This document shows positions 1 through 9,204 of a DNA stretch of 64,000 nucleotides, in pieces. Position 1 is the first letter of the stretch. Each line of letters begins with the position of its first letter. The stretch comes from Pseudomonas alkylphenolica (lineage in GTDB: Bacteria; Pseudomonadota; Gammaproteobacteria; Pseudomonadales; Pseudomonadaceae): NCBI RefSeq assembly GCF_016009175.1, contig NZ_JADUCM010000006.1, positions 62,001 through 126,000 of the forward strand, written 5' to 3'. The position numbers were made by a program, and so were the translations under genes. Below the pieces are notes generated by a model, which had not been told where the DNA came from, did no database searches, and was given only the letters and a program-made list of their open reading frames with translations.

Positions 1-283
1 CGTCGAGGGTGACCCGCGCACCTTCGTGCGTCAGCGAAGAGAACATCAACACCGGGGTCGGGCAGCGCTGCATGATGTGCCGCACCGCGGTGATGCCATC
101 CATCATGGGCATTTCGTAGTCCATGGTGATGACATCGGGTTTGAGCGACAGCGCCTGGTCGATCGCTTCCTTGCCGTTGGTCGCAGTACCCACGACCTGG
201 ATAGTCGGGTCCGCTGAAAGAATTTCCGAGACACGGCGGCGGAAGAAACCGGAATCATCCACCACCAGGACCTTGACTGCCAT
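1..283 (-). CDS. cheB: CheB chemotaxis methylesterase (partial, N-terminal 94 residues)
   Basis: Only the receiver domain is present; the gene runs off the left edge, so the C-terminal methylesterase domain is not visible. The ATG at 283 gives [17 protein letters not shown], with the acidic pair (VVDD) and the phosphoacceptor Asp in [13 protein letters not shown]. CheB demethylates (and deamidates) chemoreceptors when phosphorylated by CheA, so it sets adaptation. It follows cheA by 44 bases on the same strand, as in the Pseudomonas fliA-cheYZAB order. The receiver alone could belong to another response regulator; position next to cheA is what makes CheB the best call. Confidence 0.9.
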   Translation of the reverse strand, partial: MAVKVLVVDDSGFFRRRVSEILSADPTIQVVGTATNGKEAIDQALSLKPDVITMDYEMPMMDGITAVRHIMQRCPTPVLMFSSLTHEGARVTLD

Positions 284-327
284 AAACACTCCATTAGGGG
301 GCGCGGCGGGCGGCCGCGCCACCAGAA

Positions 328-2553
328 TCAAATACGCCGGGCGGCGTAACGCTTGAGCATGCTCGGCACGTCGAGAATCAGCGCAATGCGCCCGTCACCG
401 GTGATGGTGGCGCCCGACATGCCTGGCGTGCCCTGGAGCATTTTGCCCAGCGGCTTGATGACCACTTCCTCCTGACCCACCAGCTGATCGACGACGAAGC
501 CGATACGCTGGGTGCCCACCGAAAGGATCACCACATGGCCTTCGCGCTGCTCTTCATGAGCGGCGGAACTGACCAGCCAACGCTTGAGGTAGAACAGCGG
601 CAAGGCCTTGTCGCGGACGATGACCACTTCCTGACCGTCGACGACATTGGTGCGCGACAGGTCGAGGTGGAAAATCTCGTTGACGTTGACCAGCGGGAAA
701 GCAAACGCCTGGTTGCCGAGCATCACCATCAGCGTCGGCATGATCGCCAGGGTCAGCGGCACCTTGATGACGATCTTCGAGCCCTGGCCCTTGGCCGAGA
801 AGATGTTGATCGAGCCGTTGAGCTGGGCGATCTTGGTTTTCACCACGTCCATGCCCACACCGCGACCGGACACATCGGAGATTTCGGTCTTGGTCGAAAA
901 GCCCGGGGCAAAAATCAGGTTGTAGCAGTCCGACTCGCTCAGGCGATCGGCTGCATCCTTGTCCATCAGGCCCTTTTCCACGGCCTTGGCGCGCAGCACG
1001 TTAGGGTCCATGCCCTTGCCGTCGTCAGAAATCGACAGGAGGATGTGATCACCTTCCTGCTCGGCCGACAGCACTACCTTGCCGCCCCGCGACTTGCCCG
1101 ATGCTTCACGTTCTTCCGGGGTTTCGACGCCATGGTCGACGGCGTTGCGCACCAAGTGCACCAGCGGGTCGGCCAAGGCCTCCACGAGGTTCTTGTCGAG
1201 GTCGGTTTCTTCACCGACGAGCTCGAGGTTGATCTCTTTCTTCAGCTGGCGGGCCAGGTCGCGAACCAGCCGCGGGAAGCGCCCGAAGACCTTCTTGATC
1301 GGCTGCATGCGGGTTTTCATGACTGCGGTCTGCAGGTCGGCCGTGACCACGTCAAGGTTCGACACTGCCTTGGACATGGCCTCGTCGCCGCTGTTGAGCC
1401 CCAGACGAACCAGGCGGTTACGCACCAGCACCAGTTCGCCGACCATGTTCATGATTTCGTCCAGCCGCGCGGTATCGACCCGCACAGTCGTTTCCGCTTC
1501 ACTGGCGGCATGCTTGTCAGGCGCCGGGGCTGCCTGGCGTGCAGGGGCCGCGGCAGGCGCCGCAGCTTTCGCCGGCGCAGCAACGGGTGCAGCCGCAGGT
1601 TTGGCGGCCGGCGTTGGCGCAGCGGCTGCGGCAGGCTTGGCTGCACTGGCAACGGCCGGCGCGGCGGCAGTGGCAACGCTGTCCGGGGTGAACTTGCCCT
1701 TGCCATGCAACTGATCGAGCAGCGCTTCGAACTCGTGCTCGGAAATGTGTTCGTCTGTGCTCGCTACTGCCGGGGTTTCAGCCGGTGCGGCACCTGCCAG
1801 CGCGTCGACGGCGAAGGTGCCCTTGCCGTGCAACTGGTCCAGCAATGCTTCGAACTCGTCGTCGGTGATTTCGTCACTGGCGCTTGGCGTGCTCTCGGCA
1901 GTGGCTGCCGGCGCGCTGACGCTGCCAGGGGCGAACTGGCCTTTACCGTGCAGTTGATCGAGCAGCGACTCGAACTCGGCGTCGGTGATCTCGTCACTGG
2001 CAGCCTCAGGCGCCTGCGTTTCGGCCTCGGCCTGCGCCTTGACGGCGTTGAGCGAGTCGAGCAACTGCTCGAATTCGGTATCGGTAATGTCGGCATCAGC
2101 CGGCGTTTCGACAGCTTGCTCAAGCACAGGCTCCGGGGTGGCAACCGCTGCCGGTGCGGCACCGCCGGGCTCGGCCAAGCGTGCCAGCGCAGCCAGCAAT
2201 TCGGCGGTGGCCGGGGTGATGTCAGTGCGTTCGCGCACTTGACCAAACATGCTGTTGACCGTGTCCAGGGCCTCCAGGACCACGTCCATCAGTTCGGCGT
2301 CGACGCGCCGCTCACCCTTGCGCAGGATATCGAACACGTTCTCGGCGATGTGGCAGCACTCCACCAGCTCGTTGAGCTGGAGGAAGCCGGCGCCCCCTTT
2401 TACAGTGTGAAATCCGCGGAAAATCGCATTGAGCAGGTCGGCATCATCCGGACGGCTTTCCAGCTCGACCAGTTGTTCGGACAGTTGCTCAAGAATCTCC
2501 CCGGCTTCTACCAGAAAATCCTGGAGGATTTCTTCATCGGCGCCGAAGCTCAT
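328..2553 (-). CDS. cheA: CheA chemotaxis sensor histidine kinase
   Basis: Autophosphorylating kinase of the chemoreceptor array that passes phosphate to CheY and CheB. 741 residues. P1/Hpt domain at about 1-120 with His49 in [13 protein letters not shown]; a long Ala/Pro linker; dimerisation domain starting near [15 protein letters not shown]; ATPase with N box [19 protein letters not shown] and [11 protein letters not shown]-terminal CheW-like P5 domain. Between P1 and the dimerisation domain there are four copies of an acidic D-E-F-E-x-LLD-x-L motif (residues about 154-289) instead of an obvious globular P2. GGGAG lies 8 bases before the ATG. It starts 12 bases after cheZ and is followed by cheB. 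Confidence 0.97.
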   Translation of the reverse strand: MSFGADEEILQDFLVEAGEILEQLSEQLVELESRPDDADLLNAIFRGFHTVKGGAGFLQLNELVECCHIAENVFDILRKGERRVDAELMDVVLEALDTVNSMFGQVRERTDITPATAELLAALARLAEPGGAAPAAVATPEPVLEQAVETPADADITDTEFEQLLDSLNAVKAQAEAETQAPEAASDEITDAEFESLLDQLHGKGQFAPGSVSAPAATAESTPSASDEITDDEFEALLDQLHGKGTFAVDALAGAAPAETPAVASTDEHISEHEFEALLDQLHGKGKFTPDSVATAAAPAVASAAKPAAAAAPTPAAKPAAAPVAAPAKAAAPAAAPARQAAPAPDKHAASEAETTVRVDTARLDEIMNMVGELVLVRNRLVRLGLNSGDEAMSKAVSNLDVVTADLQTAVMKTRMQPIKKVFGRFPRLVRDLARQLKKEINLELVGEETDLDKNLVEALADPLVHLVRNAVDHGVETPEEREASGKSRGGKVVLSAEQEGDHILLSISDDGKGMDPNVLRAKAVEKGLMDKDAADRLSESDCYNLIFAPGFSTKTEISDVSGRGVGMDVVKTKIAQLNGSINIFSAKGQGSKIVIKVPLTLAIMPTLMVMLGNQAFAFPLVNVNEIFHLDLSRTNVVDGQEVVIVRDKALPLFYLKRWLVSSAAHEEQREGHVVILSVGTQRIGFVVDQLVGQEEVVIKPLGKMLQGTPGMSGATITGDGRIALILDVPSMLKRYAARRI

Positions 2554-2565
2554 TAAACGTGCTCC

Positions 2566-3354
2566 CTAAAAACCCAGGCTGGACAGCAGATCGTCGACAT
2601 CGTCCTGACCGGACACAACGTCTTCACGCTTATCGGCATGAATCTGCGGACCTTCACCCCGAGTCGGATGTTTTTCTTGATCTTTTTCAGCGCGCAGCTG
2701 TTGGTGGTCATGTTCGATACCGGCAAAACGGTCGACCTGACTGGCCATCAGCACGAGCTTGAGCAGATTGCTTTCTACTTCGGTAACCAGTGCAGTGACG
2801 CGCTTGATTACCTGACCGGTCAGGTCCTGATAGTCCTGAGCCAGCAAAATGTCATTGAGGTGGCCGGCGACCTTGCGGTTGCCCTCCTCGCTACGCGTCA
2901 GGAAGCTGTCGACGCGCTTGGCCAGCTCACGAAACTCCGGCGCGGCCACTTCGCGGCGCATGAAGCGCTGCCAGTCGACACTCAGGCTTTTCGCTTCGGC
3001 ACTCAGCTCATTGAGCACCGGGGTGCTTTCCTCGACCAGGTCCATGGTCCGGTTAGCCGCCCCTTCCGTCAGCTTGACCACGTAGGACAGGCGTTCGGTC
3101 GCATCGGTGATCTGCGAGACTTCCTCGGCTTGAGGCATCTGCGGATCGATCTGGAAACTGACGATCGCGCTGTGCAGCTCACGCGTGAGCTTGCCCACTT
3201 CCTGGTACAGGCCACGGTCACGGGTCTGGTTCAGCTGATGGATCAGTTGCACCGCGTCGCCGAACTTGCCTCTTTCAAGGCTGTCGACCAGTTCCTGGGC
3301 GTGCTTTTTCAGCGTCGACTCGAACTCGCCCAAGGATGATTGTGTTTGCTCCAT
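2566..3354 (-). CDS. cheZ: CheZ, CheY-P phosphatase
   Basis: Dephosphorylates CheY-P and so terminates the motor-switching signal. 262 residues, mostly long helices as expected of the CheZ four-helix hairpin dimer. The catalytic region reads LLAQDYQDLTGQVIKRV, containing the active-site Gln within the conserved DxQDxTGQ-type motif. The extreme C-terminus, QDDVDDLLSSLGF, is the CheY-tethering peptide typical of the family. A GGGGG stretch sits just before the ATG. It lies between cheY (19 bases) and cheA (12 bases) in one operon. Confidence 0.96.
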   Translation of the reverse strand: MEQTQSSLGEFESTLKKHAQELVDSLERGKFGDAVQLIHQLNQTRDRGLYQEVGKLTRELHSAIVSFQIDPQMPQAEEVSQITDATERLSYVVKLTEGAANRTMDLVEESTPVLNELSAEAKSLSVDWQRFMRREVAAPEFRELAKRVDSFLTRSEEGNRKVAGHLNDILLAQDYQDLTGQVIKRVTALVTEVESNLLKLVLMASQVDRFAGIEHDHQQLRAEKDQEKHPTRGEGPQIHADKREDVVSGQDDVDDLLSSLGF

Positions 3355-3373
3355 AGCGCCCCCGTGGCGTGTC

Positions 3374-3760
3374 TCAGCTATTGACGCGCTCGAAGATCTT
3401 CTCGATCTTTTCTTTCAGCACCTGGGCAGTGAAAGGCTTGACCACGTAACCATTGACGCCGGCCTGAGCCGCTTCGATGATCTGCTCGCGCTTGGCTTCG
3501 GCGGTAACCATCAGCACCGGCAGGTGCTTGAGGCGCTCGTCGGCACGCACTTTGCGCAGCAGGTCGATTCCGGACATGCCCGGCATGTTCCAGTCGGTCA
3601 CGAGGAAATCGAAATGACCGCTTTCAAGCATCGGCAGCGCCGTGTTGCCGTCGTCGGCTTCCTGGGTGTTGGTGAAGCCCAGGTCACGCAACAGGTTTTT
3701 GATGATCCGCCGCATCGTCGAAAAATCGTCGACGATGAGGATTTTCATGTCTTTGTTCAA
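3374..3760 (-). CDS. cheY: CheY, flagellar motor response regulator
   Basis: Single receiver domain that binds FliM/FliN at the switch when phosphorylated by CheA. The acidic pocket ([12 protein letters not shown]), phosphoacceptor Asp in [15 protein letters not shown], Thr in VTAEA and Lys in VVKPF are all present. The start is a TTG at 3760: GGAGG lies 5 bases upstream of it, while the internal ATG at 3748 is 17 bases from that GGAGG and has no other ribosome site. Length 128 residues from TTG or 124 from ATG; the 124-residue form is what is usually annotated, so the first four residues are uncertain. Confidence 0.96.
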   Translation of the reverse strand: MNKDMKILIVDDFSTMRRIIKNLLRDLGFTNTQEADDGNTALPMLESGHFDFLVTDWNMPGMSGIDLLRKVRADERLKHLPVLMVTAEAKREQIIEAAQAGVNGYVVKPFTAQVLKEKIEKIFERVNS

Positions 3761-3852
3761 TTAGACCTCCAAGCAGTCTTAAACGCGTTCGGCGCTGAAC
3801 GCGCACTCAATCAATTCGGGCACAACATTTCACGACTGCATTGAACCTGCGT

Positions 3853-4593
3853 TCAACGCGCCCGCCATTCCCCCAGGCGACTGCGCAAACGCGCCGCGCA
3901 CTGGCTGTGCAGCTGGCTGACACGCGACTCGCTGACCCCCAGCACCTCACCGATTTCCTTGAGGTTCAGTTCTTCGTCGTAGTACAGCGCCAGCACCAGA
4001 CGCTCGCGTTCAGGCAGGTTGGCAATGGCATCGGCCAGTGCCGCCTGAAAACGCTCGTCCTCCAGATCGCGCGAAGGCTCGAGCTGGGCACTGGCGCCGT
4101 CCTCGTGCAGGCCTTCATGCTCGCCGTCCTGCAACAGGTCGTCGAAGCTGAACAGGCGGCTGCCCAGGGTGTCATTCAAAATCCCGTAGTAATCATCGAG
4201 ACTCAATTGAAGTTCGGCAGCAACTTCGTGATCTTTAGCGTCACGGCCGGTTTTTGCTTCAATTGCGCGAATCGCATCACTGACCATGCGGGTGTTGCGG
4301 TGAACCGAGCGCGGCGCCCAATCCCCCTTGCGCACTTCATCCAGCATTGCCCCGCGGATCCGGATACCGGCATAGGTCTCGAAACTGGCCCCTTTGCTCG
4401 CGTCGTACTTGTTCGCGACTTCGAGCAAGCCGATCATCCCGGCCTGGATCAGATCCTCCACCTGCACACTGGCTGGCAAACGTGCCAGCAAGTGATAGGC
4501 GATGCGCTTGACCAACGGCGCATAGCGCTCGATCAACTCATACTGGCCATCGCGCGATGCCTTGCTGTACATCCGATAACCGCTGGCGTTCAT
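3853..4593 (-). CDS. fliA: FliA, flagellar sigma factor sigma-28
   Basis: Directs RNA polymerase to late flagellar and chemotaxis promoters (TAAA-N15-GCCGATAA) and is held inactive by FlgM until the hook is finished. 246 residues: region 2 with LIQAGMIGLLEVANKYD, then region 3, and region 4 with the helix-turn-helix LNLKEIGEVLGVSESRVSQLHSQ. The ATG overlaps the fleN stop as ATGA, indicating translational coupling. Candidate target promoters inside this window are those before fliC, flgM, fliS and cheV. Confidence 0.97.
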   Translation of the reverse strand: MNASGYRMYSKASRDGQYELIERYAPLVKRIAYHLLARLPASVQVEDLIQAGMIGLLEVANKYDASKGASFETYAGIRIRGAMLDEVRKGDWAPRSVHRNTRMVSDAIRAIEAKTGRDAKDHEVAAELQLSLDDYYGILNDTLGSRLFSFDDLLQDGEHEGLHEDGASAQLEPSRDLEDERFQAALADAIANLPERERLVLALYYDEELNLKEIGEVLGVSESRVSQLHSQCAARLRSRLGEWRAR

Positions 4594-5423
4594 AGCACCG
4601 GACCCGCACTGGTTGGCTGTACCAGACGTTCGACGAAAAACTCCAGGTGGCCACGCGGATTGGCCGGCAACGGCCAGGTGTCAACCTTCTGGGCAATCGC
4701 CTTGAATGCCAGCGCGCACTTGGAACGCGGGAAGGCTTCATACACGGCTCGCTGCTTTTGCACCGCCTTGCGCACGCACTCGTCGTACGGCACTGCGCCG
4801 ACGTATTGTAGGGCCACGTCAAGAAAGCGATCCGTGACCTTGGTCAACTTGGCGAACAGGTTGCGCCCTTCCTGAGGGCTTTGCGCCATGTTGGCCAACA
4901 CGCGGAAACGGTTCATGCCGTAATCGCGGTTGAGCAACTTGATCAGCGCGTAGGCGTCGGTGATCGAGGTCGGTTCGTCGCACACTACCAACAACACTTC
5001 CTGCGCTGCGCGAACAAAACTGACTACCGAGTCACCAATACCTGCAGCTGTGTCGATGACCAGCACATCGAGGTTGTCGCCGATCTCGCTGAACGCCTGA
5101 ATCAGGCCTGCGTGCTGCGCCGGTGCCAGGTGCACCATGCTTTGCGTGCCAGAGGCTGCCGGTACGATGCGCACACCGCCCGGCCCCTGCAGCAGCACGT
5201 CGCGCAGCTCGCAGCGGCCCTCGATGACGTCAGCCAGGGTGCGCTTGGGCGTCAGGCCCAGCAGCACGTCTACGTTGGCCAGCCCCAGGTCAGCGTCCAG
5301 CAGCATGACGCGACGGCCGAGTTCGGCCAGCGCCAATGACAGGTTCACCGACACGTTGGTCTTGCCGACGCCACCTTTACCGCCAGTTACGGCGATCACC
5401 TGTACGGGATGCATGCTACCCAT
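4590..5423 (-). CDS. fleN: FleN (FlhG), MinD-like ATPase controlling flagellar number
   Basis: ParA/MinD-family ATPase that in Pseudomonas binds FleQ and lowers its activity, so that cells carry the right number of polar flagella. Deviant Walker A GGKGGVGKTNVSVNL near the N-terminus, with the signature Lys, then LLDADLGLANVDVLLG and VIDTAAGIG. 277 residues, normal length. It sits between flhF and fliA, overlapping fliA by 4 bases; flhF and fleN being neighbours is typical of polar flagellates. A C-terminal membrane-targeting helix was not clearly discernible by eye. Confidence 0.96.
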   Translation of the reverse strand: MGSMHPVQVIAVTGGKGGVGKTNVSVNLSLALAELGRRVMLLDADLGLANVDVLLGLTPKRTLADVIEGRCELRDVLLQGPGGVRIVPAASGTQSMVHLAPAQHAGLIQAFSEIGDNLDVLVIDTAAGIGDSVVSFVRAAQEVLLVVCDEPTSITDAYALIKLLNRDYGMNRFRVLANMAQSPQEGRNLFAKLTKVTDRFLDVALQYVGAVPYDECVRKAVQKQRAVYEAFPRSKCALAFKAIAQKVDTWPLPANPRGHLEFFVERLVQPTSAGPVL

Positions 5424-5542
5424 ATTTGTTTATTACCTTGTCTTGCTTAGACCGAGGCCACATGACTGGCTGCGCTTTCAACACCTGAAAAATGCCTGGC
5501 AGTCCATCAATGCAGATACTTTGCAACGTCTTCACAATCACC

Positions 5543-6853
5543 TCAGCCAACACGCTTGCCGGGGCTGTGGTAGAGATCAGCGAACATATCGGCCATTGCC
5601 TCTTCGCTGGGCTCCTCCTGCATCTGCACGCTCACCGCCCGACTGACCAACTGGTGCCGGCGGGGCAAGTGCAGATCGTCAGGAATGCGCGGCCCATCGG
5701 TTAGATAAGCCACTGGCAATTCATGACTGATGGCCAGGCTCAGGACTTCACCGAGACAGGCCGTTTCATCAAGCTTGGTCAGGATGCACCCGGCCAGCCC
5801 ACAACGCTTGTAGCTGTGGTAGGCCGCCGTGAGCACCTGTTTCTGGCTGGTTGTCGCCAGCACCAGATAATTTTTAGACGCAATACCGCGTCCGGCAAGG
5901 GTTTCCAGCTGCATGCGCAGGGCCGGATCGCTGGCTTGCAGGCCGGCGGTATCGATCAGCACCACGCGCTTGCGCAGCAACGGGTCCAGCGCCTGTGCCA
6001 ACGATTGCCCCGGATCGACGTGGGTCACCGAGACATTGAGGATCCGCCCCAGGGTCTTGAGCTGTTCCTGGGCACCGATGCGAAAACTGTCCATGCTCAC
6101 CAGCGCCAGGTTCTGCGCGCCGTACTTGAGCACATAACGCGCAGCGAGCTTGGCCAGGGTGGTGGTCTTGCCCATGCCAGCCGGGCCGACCATGGCAATC
6201 ACCCCGCCCTCTTCGATCGGTTCGATCTCGGGCACATCGATACGCCGCGCCAGGTGCGCAAGCAGCATGCGCCACGCCTGGCGCGGTTCCTCGATACCCG
6301 TGACCTGATCCAGCAGCTCGTGCGCCAACGGCCCCGACAGGCCGACACGCTGCAAGCGCCGCCAGAGGTTGGCTTGCTGCGGCTGGTTGCCCTGCAGCTG
6401 GCTCCAGGCCAATGAGCCGAGCTGCACTTCAAGCAGCTCGCGCAGCCCGGACAGCTCGGAGCGCATGGCATCGAACAGGCGCGGATCGACCGGCGCCGGT
6501 GCGACCACAGGTGGCGCCACCGGCGCTTCCACATGGGTATCGATCAGCGGCTCGGAAGCCGTCAGTGGCAAACCGGCAAACAACTGACGGTTACCCTCTT
6601 CGCTTTCACTGCGGCTGCTCAGTTCGGCCTGGGCCGTGACGATGCGCGACTGGGTCTTGCGCAACTCGTCCTCGAGCTCGACATTCGGCACCCGCGGCGC
6701 GAGGGCAGACAGCTTGTAGTCCAGCGCAGCCGTCAGCTCGACGCCACCAGCAATCCGCCGGTTGCCGATGATGGCGGCCTCAGCCCCCAGCTCATCACGA
6801 ACCAGCTTCATGGCCTGACGCATATCGGCTGCGAAAAAACGCTTAACTTGCAT
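5543..6853 (-). CDS. flhF: FlhF, SRP-like GTPase for polar flagellar placement
   Basis: Marks the cell pole where the first flagellar ring (FliF) assembles. 436 residues: N-terminal basic B domain (MQVKRFFAADMRQAMKLVRDELG), a proline- and alanine-rich stretch near 110-130, then the SRP-type NG GTPase domain with G1 MVGPAGMGKTTTLAKLA, G3 DTAGL and G4 TKLDE. It lies 11 bases after flhA. The 119-base gap to fleN holds no recognisable promoter. Confidence 0.96.
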   Translation of the reverse strand: MQVKRFFAADMRQAMKLVRDELGAEAAIIGNRRIAGGVELTAALDYKLSALAPRVPNVELEDELRKTQSRIVTAQAELSSRSESEEGNRQLFAGLPLTASEPLIDTHVEAPVAPPVVAPAPVDPRLFDAMRSELSGLRELLEVQLGSLAWSQLQGNQPQQANLWRRLQRVGLSGPLAHELLDQVTGIEEPRQAWRMLLAHLARRIDVPEIEPIEEGGVIAMVGPAGMGKTTTLAKLAARYVLKYGAQNLALVSMDSFRIGAQEQLKTLGRILNVSVTHVDPGQSLAQALDPLLRKRVVLIDTAGLQASDPALRMQLETLAGRGIASKNYLVLATTSQKQVLTAAYHSYKRCGLAGCILTKLDETACLGEVLSLAISHELPVAYLTDGPRIPDDLHLPRRHQLVSRAVSVQMQEEPSEEAMADMFADLYHSPGKRVG

Positions 6854-6864
6854 AACCCACTACC

Positions 6865-8994
6865 TCAGCCGTTGGGGCCTACTGTGGCAACGATGGTAAC
6901 TTGCTTGTTGTCAGGTATTTCCTGATACGCCAAAACATGCAAATTCGGTACAGCCAGACGACCGAAGCGCGACAGCATTGCCCGAACCGGTCCTGCGACC
7001 AGCAAGATCGCCGGCTGCCCTTGCATCTCTTGACGCTGGGCGGCTTCGATCAACGAACGCTGAAGCTTTTCGGCCATGCTCGGTTCAAGAAGAACACCAT
7101 CTTCCTGACCTTGTCCGGCCCTTTGCAGACTATTGAGCAAAATCTGTTCCAACCTTGGCTCAAGGGTGATCACAGGCAGCTCGGACTCAACGCCGACAAT
7201 GCTTTGGACGATGGCGCGACACAATCCGACGCGTACCACCGCCACCAGCGCGGCGGTATCTTGACTCTTGGCAGCGTTGTTGGCGATAGCCTCGGCAATG
7301 CTGCGAATATCACGCACCGGCACCTGCTCGGCAAGCAACGCCTGCAACACCTTGAGCAGACCCGACAATGAAATGACGCCTGGCACCAGTTCTTCAGCCA
7401 GTTTCGGCGACGCCTTGGCCAGCACTTGCAGCAGTTGCTGGACCTCTTCGTGGCCGATCAACTCATGGCAGTGCTTGTGCAGAATCTGGTTCAAGTGGGT
7501 CGCAACCACGGTGCTGGCATCCACCACGGTATACCCCAGCGACTGGGCCTGGCTGCGCTGGTTGACGTCGATCCACACCGCTTCCAGGCCGAAGGCCGGG
7601 TCGCGGGCGGCGATACCGTTGAGGGTACCGAACACCTGCCCGGGGTTGATCGCCAGCTCGCGATCCGGATAGATCTCGGCCTCCGCCAGGATTACGCCCA
7701 TGAGAGTTAAGCGATAGGCGCTTGGTGCCAGGTCGAGGTTGTCGCGGATATGCACGGTGGGCATGAGAAAACCCAGGTCCTGGGAGAGCTTCTTGCGCAC
7801 CCCCTTGATCCGCGCCAGCAATTGACCCGCCTGATTGCGGTCGACCAGCGGAATCAGCCGGTAACCGACCTCCAGGCCGATCATGTCGATCGGCGTGACA
7901 TCGTCCCAGCCCAGCTCTTTGGTTTCCATCGCCCGCTGCGGGGACGGCAGCAGGTCTTGCTGGCGCTGGACTTCCGCCAGCGCCTTGACCTTGGCTTCGT
8001 TCTGTTTGCGCCAGAGCCAATAGGCACCACCAGCAGCCACCAGACCCAGACTCAGGAAGGCAAAGTGCGGCATGCCCGGCACCAGGCCCATGACAATCAT
8101 GATCCCCGCCGACACCGCCAGCGCCTTGGGTGACGTGAACATCTGCCGATTGATCTGGTTACCCATGTCTTCGGAGCCGGAAGCACGGGTTACCATGATG
8201 GCCGCAGCGGTGGACAACAACAGTGATGGCAATTGCGCCACCAAACCGTCACCGATGGTCAGCAAGGCATAGACTCTACCGGCATCGCCGAACGTCATGC
8301 CGTGCTGGAACATGCCCACCAGCATGCCACCGATCAGGTTGATGAAGAGGATCAGCAGACCCGCGATGGCATCACCGCGAACGAACTTGCTGGCACCGTC
8401 CATCGAACCGTAGAACTCAGCCTCCTGAGCAACTTCCGAACGCCGCGCCTTGGCCTGCGCCTGATCGATCAGGCCAGCGTTGAGGTCGGCGTCGATGGCC
8501 ATCTGCTTGCCCGGCATCGCATCGAGGGTGAAACGCGCACTCACCTCGGAAATACGCCCGGCCCCCTTGGTCACCACCACGAAGTTGATGATCATCAGGA
8601 TCGCGAACACCACGATACCGACCACGTAGTTGCCGCCGATCACCACCTCACCAAACGCCTGGATCACTTTACCGGCAGCGTCATGACCATCTTGCCCATG
8701 GAGCATGACCACCCTCGTGGAGGCCACGTTGAGCGCCAGGCGCAGCAATGTCGCCACCAGCAGGATGGTCGGAAACGCAGCAAAATCGAGGGGGCGCAGC
8801 GCGTAGACGCAGACCAGCAGGACCACGATCGACAGCGCGATGTTGAAGGTAAAGAACACGTCGAGCAGGAACGGCGGGATCGGCAACATCATCATTGCCA
8901 ACATCACCAGCAGCAACAGCGGCACACCCAGATTCCCCCGGCCTAGTCCGGCCAGGTTGTTACGGGCATTGCTGATTAACTGAGAGCGATCCAC
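6865..8994 (-). CDS. flhA: FlhA, flagellar type III export gate
   Basis: Nonameric inner-membrane export gate that takes up the proton-driven secretion of rod, hook and filament proteins and docks chaperone-substrate complexes with its cytoplasmic ring. 709 residues: about eight N-terminal membrane segments, the FHIPEP signature region (GAGRISEVSARFTLDAMPGKQMAIDADL), then the cytoplasmic domain. The start is GTG at 8994, preceded by GAGGA. It begins the flhA-flhF-fleN-fliA-che series; a candidate RpoN promoter lies 60-77 bases upstream. Confidence 0.97.
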   Translation of the reverse strand: MDRSQLISNARNNLAGLGRGNLGVPLLLLVMLAMMMLPIPPFLLDVFFTFNIALSIVVLLVCVYALRPLDFAAFPTILLVATLLRLALNVASTRVVMLHGQDGHDAAGKVIQAFGEVVIGGNYVVGIVVFAILMIINFVVVTKGAGRISEVSARFTLDAMPGKQMAIDADLNAGLIDQAQAKARRSEVAQEAEFYGSMDGASKFVRGDAIAGLLILFINLIGGMLVGMFQHGMTFGDAGRVYALLTIGDGLVAQLPSLLLSTAAAIMVTRASGSEDMGNQINRQMFTSPKALAVSAGIMIVMGLVPGMPHFAFLSLGLVAAGGAYWLWRKQNEAKVKALAEVQRQQDLLPSPQRAMETKELGWDDVTPIDMIGLEVGYRLIPLVDRNQAGQLLARIKGVRKKLSQDLGFLMPTVHIRDNLDLAPSAYRLTLMGVILAEAEIYPDRELAINPGQVFGTLNGIAARDPAFGLEAVWIDVNQRSQAQSLGYTVVDASTVVATHLNQILHKHCHELIGHEEVQQLLQVLAKASPKLAEELVPGVISLSGLLKVLQALLAEQVPVRDIRSIAEAIANNAAKSQDTAALVAVVRVGLCRAIVQSIVGVESELPVITLEPRLEQILLNSLQRAGQGQEDGVLLEPSMAEKLQRSLIEAAQRQEMQGQPAILLVAGPVRAMLSRFGRLAVPNLHVLAYQEIPDNKQVTIVATVGPNG

Positions 8995-9055
8995 CGGTAT
9001 TCCTCGTTTAGCTCAAGCAAAACTTTGACGCGAATGACGCGCGCAGCGCTGCCTT

Positions 9056-9071
9056 TGCAAGAAGCTCTCCA
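9056..9071 (-). promoter_or_regulatory. Candidate RpoN (-24/-12) promoter for flhA
   Basis: The minus strand reads TGGAGAGCTTCTTGCA. The -24 TGG and the -12 TTGCA are exact and their spacing (GG-N10-GC) is correct, but the CAC after TGG is replaced by AGA. The flhA promoter is RpoN- and FleQ-dependent in P. aeruginosa, which supports the call; this is the weaker half of the RpoN set in the window. Confidence 0.5.
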
Positions 9072-9087
9072 ACTTTTGGATTCCGGA

Positions 9088-9180
9088 CCGTGGGAGCGAG
9101 GCTTGCCCGCGAAAAACGGTAACGCGGTGTAGCAAGTACACCGCAGCGCCTGCTTCGCCGGCAAGCCTGGCTCCTACAGA
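9088..9180. repeat. Pair of inverted REP-like palindromes
   Basis: Between flhB and flhA two copies of the Pseudomonas REP core face each other. The left copy contains GTGGGAGCGAGGCTTGCCCG; the right copy, read on the minus strand, contains TAGGAGCCAGGCTTGCCGGC. Such inverted REP pairs are usual in intergenic DNA of fluorescent pseudomonads and may end the flhB transcript or protect its 3' end. Nothing else is seen in this 210-base gap apart from the flhA promoter candidate. Confidence 0.75.
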
Positions 9181-9204
9181 TCAACGGCGCCGGGAGCCTT
9201 GCCG

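Noticed and set aside
535..2556. Long plus-strand open frame opposite cheA
   Set aside because: It is antisense to a gene with complete CheA motifs; codon composition (His/Arg-rich) is that of a high-GC shadow frame.
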